Shown piece by piece: positions 58,283 to 64,000 of a DNA stretch of 64,000 nucleotides; positions within the stretch are counted from its first letter, which is position 1; each line of letters starts with the position of its first letter. The notes under the pieces were generated by a model that worked only from the letters and a program-made list of their open reading frames with translations, was not told the DNA's origin and did no database searches. The position numbers and the translations under genes were made by a program. Source of the stretch: Spirulina subsalsa PCC 9445 (GTDB taxonomy: Bacteria > Cyanobacteriota > Cyanobacteriia > Cyanobacteriales > Spirulinaceae); contig NZ_JH980292.1 in the NCBI RefSeq assembly GCF_000314005.1, positions 1,691,725-1,755,724 of the forward strand, in the 5' to 3' direction.

Positions 58283-58594
58283 TTAAAAGGTTTCCCTTCC
58301 CCTTTTGGCTTTAAAGTGGGGCGTTGTCTATTGTATAATTAACCCAGTTTGAGGCCAGCCGCGACTTATGATCGTGATTAACAATTCTTATTGTTCAAAA
58401 ATCCTCGGTTTTTTCTTGTTTTTAAAGCTTTTCTCATGGTGAGAAAAGGGAATTAAACAAGAGACGAATTCATCATAAAAGGTTTAGTTCAGGGGAGTCC
58501 TTTCCTCTTTTAATCTTTTATAAATCGCCTTTTTTGACCTCAAAATTACTGGTAAATCCCAGAGTTTCTGTTTCACCCTAAATTATGAGCTAAT
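58283..58594. other. Intergenic region with IS-like promoter fragment
   Basis: CTATTGTATAATTAACCC at about 58329 resembles the ATTGTATAATAGG stretch in the TnpB remnant at 52770. A 9-bp inverted repeat (CTTTTCTCATGGTGAGAAAAG near 58430) follows. No gene is seen. The promoter of the carbonic anhydrase gene should lie here. Confidence 0.4.
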
Positions 58595-59341
58595 ATGGAA
58601 AAATTAGTGCGCGGTTTGCGTCATTTCCAAACCGATTATTTTAGTAAGCACCAAGACCTATTTCAACAACTTTCTTTAGGTCAACATCCCCGAGTTTTAT
58701 TTATTACTTGTTCTGACTCCCGCATTGACCCCAATTTAATTACAGATGCTGAACCCGGGGAACTTTTTGTGATTCGGAATGCCGGAAATATTATTCCACC
58801 CTACGGCGCAACCAATGGAGGGGAAGGTGCGGCGATTGAATACGCCGTGCAAGCATTAGGAATCAAGGATATTATTGTCTGTGGTCATTCCCACTGCGGG
58901 GCAATGAAGGGATTGCTAAAATTAGAAAAACTAGAGGAAGAAATGCCCCTAGTTTATGAGTGGTTAAAAGAAGCAGAAGCCACTCGTCGTTTAGTGAAAG
59001 AAAATTACTCTGAATTAACGGGAGAAGATTTATTAAACATTACCATTGCTGAAAATGTTTTAACTCAAATTGAAAACCTCAGAACCTATCCAGTAATTCA
59101 CTCCAAACTCCGTCAAGGGAAGCTACATCTTAGTGCATGGGTTTATCATATTGAAAATGGCAAGGTGTTTGCCTATGATGCAATTCGACATGAATATGTC
59201 TCCCCGTCGAGTCCCTTAGAACCTTTAGATCCCGAGGAATTGTTACCCAACAGCATTGGACATCCGGCTAGTTGGTTATCTCCTGAACAAGCCCATCGCA
59301 TTTATCGCGGATCTTATCATCATCAAGGGGTTAAAAGTTAG
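58595..59341 (+). CDS. Beta-class carbonic anhydrase
   Basis: This 248-residue enzyme interconverts CO2 and bicarbonate. Zinc ligands are Cys39, His98 and Cys101 (FITCSDSRID, VCGHSHCGAMKG), with the Asp41/Arg43 dyad. Motifs IRNAGNIIPP and ALGIKDIIVCGHSHC are typical of the plant-type group to which carboxysomal CcaA/IcfA belong. It is shorter than the 274-residue Synechocystis CcaA and lacks a long C-terminal extension, so carboxysome targeting is not certain. No carboxysome genes are nearby. A small Cys-rich gene follows. Confidence 0.92.
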   Translation: MEKLVRGLRHFQTDYFSKHQDLFQQLSLGQHPRVLFITCSDSRIDPNLITDAEPGELFVIRNAGNIIPPYGATNGGEGAAIEYAVQALGIKDIIVCGHSHCGAMKGLLKLEKLEEEMPLVYEWLKEAEATRRLVKENYSELTGEDLLNITIAENVLTQIENLRTYPVIHSKLRQGKLHLSAWVYHIENGKVFAYDAIRHEYVSPSSPLEPLDPEELLPNSIGHPASWLSPEQAHRIYRGSYHHQGVKS

Positions 59342-59410
59342 GGCGATTTGTCCGGTTGGGTTTGTGGCTTAAGGAGGACAATTGTTTGTAGTGTTTTGAG
59401 GAATCCTGCA

Positions 59411-59611
59411 ATGGAAACTAAAATTAATTGCGCAGAAGCTTGTGTGAATGGTTGTGTGTTGGGGGATCAATGTCCTAACCGTGAATATGTTAAACAAGCG
59501 AGTGACTTTATGGAAACAACTTCTTTAGACCAAATGCTAGAAATTGCAGAGGCAGCACGTTTGAAGAAGTTAAGCGAACCAACGCAATGGGTAATCCCGG
59601 ATGAAATCTAA
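59411..59611 (+). CDS. Small Cys-containing conserved protein
   Basis: This 66-residue protein starts at ATG 59411 (METKINCAEACVNGCVLGDQ). Four Cys residues in CAEACVNGCVLGDQCPN suggest a metal or disulfide site, followed by a helix (SLDQMLEIAEAARLKKL). It has no signal peptide. I recognise it only as the kind of small protein conserved in cyanobacteria. It lies 70 bp after the carbonic anhydrase and may be in its operon. Confidence 0.6.
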   Translation: METKINCAEACVNGCVLGDQCPNREYVKQASDFMETTSLDQMLEIAEAARLKKLSEPTQWVIPDEI

Positions 59612-59772
59612 TCAATTTGTCGGGAATTAGGAATTGGGCAATCTTGACCAGTCAAGGGAAAAGGGGAGAGGGGGAGCAGGGGAGCAGGGGAGAGGTAATC
59701 TCCTGACTCCCGACTCCGGACTCTCGACTCCCGAAAATTTCCCTTCTGTACACCACTCAAATTAATTGGGTA
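59612..59772. repeat. Repeat tract between convergent genes
   Basis: GGCAATCTTGACCAGTCAAG is followed by GGGGAGAGGGGGAGCAGGGG units and CTCCCGACTCCGGACTCTCG units. The GGCAATCTTGAC start recurs at 53081 and, diverged, at 61489. Confidence 0.7.
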
Positions 59773-60111
59773 TTATTTGTCTGTTGACTGTTCCGACGAT
59801 AACAGCGACGGAACAGCGATAGAACCTCCTTCAAAGGCGGCAAAGGGAACCCCACTCGGGCTAAGGGTAAAATATTGTAATTCTACCGTTTGATGGGTAT
59901 AGGGTAAAATCACTGGATCTCCTGCTTCTAATCCTTCATATTCCGACAAACGGACGATTTCTTTTTTTTCGCGACGTTTGGGTTTTTCCACTTTCGTGGG
60001 GCGTTGGTTTTTTTTGAGGGTTTGGGTCGGACGACTCACGGGGGGAATCGGCCGCAGGGGGGGAATCGCTTCTGGGGAAGGGTTGGTTGCGGTTTTCTTG
60101 TTCGCAGTCAT
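59773..60111 (-). CDS. Conserved basic protein of unknown function
   Basis: This 112-residue protein has a Pro/Lys/Arg-rich, probably disordered N-terminal half (PPLRPIPPVSRPTQTLKK, KVEKPKRREKKEIVRLSE). The C-terminal half is a short beta-rich part (EAGDPVILPYTHQTVELQYF and SPSGVPFAAFEGGSIAVPS). It has no signal peptide or TM segment. I do not know a function. Confidence 0.55.
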   Translation of the reverse strand: MTANKKTATNPSPEAIPPLRPIPPVSRPTQTLKKNQRPTKVEKPKRREKKEIVRLSEYEGLEAGDPVILPYTHQTVELQYFTLSPSGVPFAAFEGGSIAVPSLLSSEQSTDK

Positions 60112-60272
60112 GCTTAAACTTTTACTGTAATCCTTGTTCTTACGTTAACAGTTTCGTTTCGCTTCTGTTTGATTTTTCGAGGGGCAAATTTCCTCAACCG
60201 GAAAAATTCACGTCGTGTTAGCCTGTGGACTAGATGGGTTCCATTTATTTAGTACACATAAACTAAAATATT

Positions 60273-61325
60273 ATGAAAACGCGCTTTGGCTTGGCACTGT
60301 TTTTGAGTTTGTTTTTAACCGTTTCTCTGTCTCCAGTCTATGGACAAAGTTCACGCCTTGAACAAATGTTTCAAGCGGGCAAGACGGCCTATCAGGAGGG
60401 AAATTTTGAGGGGGCTGTAGAGATTTGGCAGCAGGTGCTGGAGATGGCTCCGGAGAATCCCTCGGCGTATATTAATTTAGGTCTGGCGTTGATGGAACAG
60501 GGGGCTGTGGATGAGGCGGTGACGGCCTATCAAAAAGCGATTGAACTCGACCCGAATAATGCGATCGCCTACAATAATTTGGGCAATGCCTTTAAAGCCC
60601 AGAATAACCTCTCAGTGGCGCGTTCTGCCTATCAACAGGCGATTGATCTTGACCCAAATTTTGCCGTTGCCTACAGTAATTTGGGGGTATTATTAAGAAT
60701 CCAAGGTCGGACGAGAGATGCCATTAATGCGTACCGTCGGGCGATCTCCCTTGACCCCAATTATGCCCAAGCCCATAATAATCTCGGAAACCTTCTCAGC
60801 GCTCAAGGCAACTTACAAGAAGCCATTCAAGCCTATGCTCGGGCGATTCAAATCGAACCCACGGCTATCCGCTACTATAATTTGGGCATTACCCTAATGG
60901 CGCAGGGCAATTATCCCCAAGCTATTGATGCTTATCTCAAGGCTCTTGAACTAGACGAGAATTATATTGAAGCCTATATCAATCTGGGCATTGCCCACAA
61001 AGCCAATGAGCAACTAGAGGCGGCTGTTGAGGCTTATCAACGGGCGCTTGCTTTAGATGGAAATAATGCGATCGCCTACAGCAACCTCGGCAATGTTTTA
61101 AGCGAAATCGGACAGCTAGAGGAAGCCATTGCCGCCCACCGTCGCGCTGTCCAACTCCAACCCAGCGCCATCCGCCATAATAACCTAGGGTCTGCCCTCG
61201 CCCAAAGTGGGGATCTCGCGGGAGCAAAACAACAGTTTGAACGAGCTTTACGCTTAGATCGGAACTACACCACAGCGCGGGAAAATTTGCAAATTATTGA
61301 ACAAGCTTTGAGTGGTGATCAATAG
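60273..61325 (+). CDS. Secreted TPR protein
   Basis: This 350-residue protein has a signal peptide (RFGLALFLSLFLTVSLSPVYG) and about nine consecutive 34-residue TPRs with the classic W/G/Y/A/F/A/P pattern (IAYNNLGNAFKAQNNLSVAR, AVAYSNLGVLLRIQGRTRDA, AIYNLGITLMAQGNY-like). It should form a periplasmic superhelical scaffold. The repeats are so regular that internal recombination is possible. Single gene. Confidence 0.88.
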   Translation: MKTRFGLALFLSLFLTVSLSPVYGQSSRLEQMFQAGKTAYQEGNFEGAVEIWQQVLEMAPENPSAYINLGLALMEQGAVDEAVTAYQKAIELDPNNAIAYNNLGNAFKAQNNLSVARSAYQQAIDLDPNFAVAYSNLGVLLRIQGRTRDAINAYRRAISLDPNYAQAHNNLGNLLSAQGNLQEAIQAYARAIQIEPTAIRYYNLGITLMAQGNYPQAIDAYLKALELDENYIEAYINLGIAHKANEQLEAAVEAYQRALALDGNNAIAYSNLGNVLSEIGQLEEAIAAHRRAVQLQPSAIRHNNLGSALAQSGDLAGAKQQFERALRLDRNYTTARENLQIIEQALSGDQ

Positions 61326-61400
61326 GCAAGAGTTTTGGCCATTCACTAGCCACTATTCCCCTGCTCCCCCGCTCCCCCTCTCCCCTGTTCCCTAGCCCAG

Positions 61401-61436
61401 TTATTCAGCAAGCCCTAAGTAGGGCTTGCTGAATAA
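61401..61436. repeat. Perfect 17-bp palindrome TTATTCAGCAAGCCCTA
   Basis: TTATTCAGCAAGCCCTA (61401-61417), two bases, and the exact reverse complement (61420-61436). The two halves look like abutting ends of two MITE-like elements. Confidence 0.85.
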
Positions 61437-61583
61437 GTCCGAGAGTTGGGGAGTCGGGAGTCGGGAGTCGGGAGTCGGGAGTCGGGAATAGGCAATCGTG
61501 CCAGTTTTAGATGATCTGTTTCCTGTTAAGAGTTCCCTGTTCCCTTGTTGAGCCTAGCATAGGCGTGTTATTCAGCAGACCCT
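61421..61583. mobile_element. MITE-like element with AGGGCTTGCTGAATAA ends
   Basis: AGGGCTTGCTGAATAA on the left matches, inverted, TTATTCAGCAGACCCT on the right (one mismatch). The 163-bp body is made of GGGAGTC tandem repeats and GTTCCCTGTTCCC units. The right end supplies the stop codon of the glycosyltransferase gene (61582-61584). Confidence 0.65.
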
Positions 61584-62796
61584 AAGTAGGATTAACTTTG
61601 ACTTTGGGCAGTTCAAATCCCATGTCCTGCACCATCTGACGCAATCGTTGAGCTTCCAATAAGTTAGAGTTTTCCAATAAGGCAATGGCTTTGCTGATAT
61701 ATTCTAAGCCTTTCTGCATTTGACCGCATTTAATCCACACTACGCCTAAATTTTGATAGGCTTCGGCATAGTCAGGTTGAAGCTTAATCGCTTCTTCATA
61801 GGCTTGAATGGCATCTTTATAATTCCCTTGGGCTTTTAAGGCAGCACCTACGTTAAAATAGCCTTTTACAAACGTGGGATCAATGGCAATGGTAGCACCA
61901 AAAGCCCGCTCGGCCATTTCGTATTCTCCGGCATTTTGGAGTAAGGCCCCGAGGTTATTATAAGCCCCTAATTTTAAGGGGGGCATAATGTCCTGGGCTA
62001 GGGCAGCTTGATAGTGAATGACGGCTTTATTGGCGTTTTGTTTGCGTTGATAGGCATTAGCGAGATGATAGTTTAATTCGTAGCAAACCAAGGGATCAGC
62101 CTTATAATCGTTTAAGCCGCGTTCGAGTAATTCAATGCCTTGGTCAATTTGCCCCATTTGAACGTAGAGCGCGCCTAATTTATTGCAGGCATAGGAATCA
62201 TCGGGATGGTCTTTAATATAGGTTTCCATCGCCTGTTGAGCGCGGCTGAATTTGTCTTTGGCGGCGATCGCACTGGCACTATACCCTGAGTGTAACACCG
62301 CGACCCCCGGTAAAGAGAGGATTTCCCAATGCTTCTCTTTTTCCATCAGCCCCATCACACTATCATCAATGATGGCATGGTAGGGGCGGGAAAATTTTAA
62401 CTCAGGATGGTTTCGGAAGAGGCGAGAAGTCAGGGAGTAGGGCGTTTGGGTCGCTCCGATTTCTTGCCGGACTAAATTCACCACCAGTAAATTTTCATTT
62501 AAAATAGCCACCCGGAGCGGTGCAACAATGGCCGGGTCTAGGGTTTCGTCTGCATCCAGAATCAAGACCCAATCTCCAGTTACATATTTCAAGGCCTCAT
62601 TGCGGGCTGCCGCAAAATCATTACACCACTCAAAATAATGAACCGTCGCGCCAAACGCTTGGGCAATTTCTGGGGTGCGATCGCTCGATCCCGTATCTAA
62701 CACCACAATTTCATCCACCACACCTTTTACACTATCTAAACACTGGGGTAAAGACTTTTCCTCGTCTTTGACGATCATACAGAGGCTTAATTTCAT
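61582..62796 (-). CDS. Glycosyltransferase family 2 with TPR domain
   Basis: This 404-residue protein has an N-terminal GT-A domain (~1-230; LSLCMIVKDEEKSLPQCLDS, VVLDTGSSDRTPEIA, DDAxx-type site WVLILDADETLD). About five TPRs follow (~205-390; CNKLGALYVQMGQIDQGIEL, YNNLGALLQNAGEYEMAERA, YFNVGAALKAQGNYKDAIQA). This arrangement is that of SunS/OGT-like glycosyltransferases whose TPRs may present a protein or peptide acceptor. No TM segment. The extreme C-terminus and stop overlap a MITE-like end. Confidence 0.88.
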   Translation of the reverse strand: MKLSLCMIVKDEEKSLPQCLDSVKGVVDEIVVLDTGSSDRTPEIAQAFGATVHYFEWCNDFAAARNEALKYVTGDWVLILDADETLDPAIVAPLRVAILNENLLVVNLVRQEIGATQTPYSLTSRLFRNHPELKFSRPYHAIIDDSVMGLMEKEKHWEILSLPGVAVLHSGYSASAIAAKDKFSRAQQAMETYIKDHPDDSYACNKLGALYVQMGQIDQGIELLERGLNDYKADPLVCYELNYHLANAYQRKQNANKAVIHYQAALAQDIMPPLKLGAYNNLGALLQNAGEYEMAERAFGATIAIDPTFVKGYFNVGAALKAQGNYKDAIQAYEEAIKLQPDYAEAYQNLGVVWIKCGQMQKGLEYISKAIALLENSNLLEAQRLRQMVQDMGFELPKVKVNPT

Positions 62797-63015
62797 CGTT
62801 AAACGTTTTTAATTAAATAGCAGAAACTTAGGGTTATCAAACTTGTTCCCTTCATAGTCCGTTTGACACTCCCGGGCCGAAAGGCTTGGGGTACTTACGT
62901 CTAGAGCAATACACTGACCTGATGGCTTAACATCTTCTTTTATCTCACAAGAGAGGACAAACTGACAATAATAACCGTCCGCTCTATAGATTAACCTAAC
63001 CCATTTACAGCCCCA
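62797..63015. other. Intergenic, no gene seen
   Basis: The sequence lies between two minus-strand genes, so it holds the promoter of the glycosyltransferase. Nothing else recognised. Confidence 0.4.
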
Positions 63016-64000
63016 TCAAGAATAAAGACGCGCTACATAGACTCCATAGCCGTTATAAGGCAACGTTGCCCGTACCTCCCAACTTAAATTAGGCCCTGAA
63101 CTAATAAACTTTTCCGTCGCTTGGGACCAACGAGGATGGGGTTTGCTAGGGTTGACATTCGCCTCAAAATCATACTCATTCGGCACCAATGTATTCCAAT
63201 AGGTCCCCGGTTGTTCCGCCACAAACTCCACCTTAACAATAGACTTCGCCCCCTTAAAACCATACTTCCAAGGCAAAACCGCCCGAATCGGTGCGCCGTG
63301 TTGTTTCGGTAACTCCTTCCCATAAATTCCCACAGCAAAAAAGGCCAACTCATTAGCCATCTCATCAAGGCGTAAACTCTCCGTATAAGGCCAAGGCAAT
63401 GTTCCTAAATGAAACCCTGGCCCCTTGGTAATATTGGGGTCATAAAAAGAGGTAAAGCGAATAAATTTCGCGCTAGATGTTGGTTCAACTTCCGCCAGCA
63501 AGGCCTTCATAGGAAACCCGACCCAAGGTAACACCATTGACCAAGCTTCCACACAGCGAAAGCGATAAATCCGTTCTTCTAAAGGAAATTTGCGTTTTAA
63601 ATCATCTAAATCGTAGGTGCGAGGATTTTTAACCAATCCTCCCACTTCCACCGTCCAAGGATTCGTCGGTAAGGCTTGGGCAGCCGACCAAATGCTTTTA
63701 TTTCCCCCAAACTCATAGAAATTATTGTAACTACTGGCTAAACTTTGGTCAGTAATCGGTCGATCTACCTCAGCAAAATCTGGATTTTTTGTCAACTTCT
63801 CTAGGGCAGGTAAATTGTAGGTCATAGCCAGTTCAGACTGTTGGGAGGCCGAACTTTTACAAGCACTTAGGGGAAGCAAGGACGCACCAATTCCCGCCCC
63901 AATTAGGGTTTTTAAGAAACGACGGCGGTTTTGATAAACGGTTTCAGAGGTGACAATAGATTCTGATAATTGCCAACTGGGGGGATGGACAAAAAAGCTC
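63016..64000 (-). CDS. msrP: MsrP, methionine sulfoxide reductase catalytic subunit (5' end cut)
   Basis: The gene runs off the right edge; in-frame coding continues to the last bases and no start is in the window. It is a molybdopterin enzyme of the SUOX fold (formerly YedY) that reduces protein Met-sulfoxide in the periplasm with electrons from MsrQ. Visible parts are PPSWQLSESIVTSETVYQ, the twin-arginine signal NRRRFLKTLIGAGIGASLLP, the Mo-ligand Cys in YRFRCVEAWSMVLPW, and VLPWKYGFKGAKSIVKVEFV. The Tat signal is typical of cofactor-loaded export. Any msrQ would be outside the window. Confidence 0.92.
   Translation of the reverse strand, partial: SFFVHPPSWQLSESIVTSETVYQNRRRFLKTLIGAGIGASLLPLSACKSSASQQSELAMTYNLPALEKLTKNPDFAEVDRPITDQSLASSYNNFYEFGGNKSIWSAAQALPTNPWTVEVGGLVKNPRTYDLDDLKRKFPLEERIYRFRCVEAWSMVLPWVGFPMKALLAEVEPTSSAKFIRFTSFYDPNITKGPGFHLGTLPWPYTESLRLDEMANELAFFAVGIYGKELPKQHGAPIRAVLPWKYGFKGAKSIVKVEFVAEQPGTYWNTLVPNEYDFEANVNPSKPHPRWSQATEKFISSGPNLSWEVRATLPYNGYGVYVARLYS

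Noticed and set aside
58329-58450. Riboswitch or attenuator before the carbonic anhydrase gene
   Set aside because: A small inverted repeat is present but no known riboswitch core was recognised.

Overview
The window comes from a cyanobacterium, most likely a filamentous one of the Oscillatoriales type. The evidence is the very frequent HIP1 octamer GCGATCGC, GGGAATCGGGAGTC-type tandem repeats and cyanobacterial families (slr1658/slr1659-type regulators, DUF1517, Uma2, WD40 kinases, MntA-HepT). I cannot fix the genus. I see no rRNA, CRISPR array or prophage. There is one tRNA, an Ala tRNA with anticodon CGC at 16746-16818.

Layout. 1-480: end of a decayed IS200/IS605-type tnpB element and a repeat field. 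0.5-10.7 kb: a Uma2 protein, a secreted propeller-like protein, a GT4 glycosyltransferase, a 1585-residue exoprotein (DUF4114, subtilase, SH3-like, CHAP/NlpC-like, LysM, SH3-like, PPC, lipase) and a PpiC-type isomerase beside it. 10.7-16.7 kb: an accessory region with a recent ~1.35 kb direct duplication carrying three small genes and a VapC-like remnant in each copy. Between the copies lie an intact MntA-HepT operon, a broken RelE/ParE-type toxin-antitoxin pair, Uma2 fragments and several MITE-like repeats. 16.7-21 kb: tRNA-Ala, an outer-membrane barrel protein and a PAS-GGDEF-EAL-GGDEF protein.

21.3-32.4 kb is the most system-like part. A single-module NRPS (A-[MT]-PCP-reductase) is followed on the same strand by a hybrid kinase with two receivers, a stand-alone receiver, a kinase-like protein with only an H-box, an H-box/receiver/PP2C phosphatase, and slr1658- and slr1659-type regulators. 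This looks like a phosphorelay feeding a partner-switch. A second slr1658/slr1659 pair, without a phosphatase, ends a five-gene minus-strand group at 39.3-43.1 kb, together with a GatD-like amidotransferase, a TPR protein and a membrane protein.

32.4-64 kb is mostly housekeeping and signalling: OFA-type MFS transporter, TerB, O-methyltransferase, two Ser/Thr kinases (one with WD40 repeats), Nudix hydrolase, DUF1517 protein, gamma-glutamyltransferase, a caspase-fold protein that lost both catalytic residues, cupin and LysR, trpE, sppA, type 2 IPP isomerase, TPR proteins, an ABC ATPase, beta-carbonic anhydrase, and msrP, which runs off the right edge. sppA lies between inverted copies of decayed IS605-type ends, so it sits on a potentially invertible segment.

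Mobile-element traces recur throughout. They include TnpB right-end hairpins, MITE-like elements with GGGCTTGCTGAATA or CGGTAGGGTGCGTT ends, an ~82-bp repeat at two distant sites, and short palindromes (core CGCTTCGCGA) inserted in frame into three different gene remnants.
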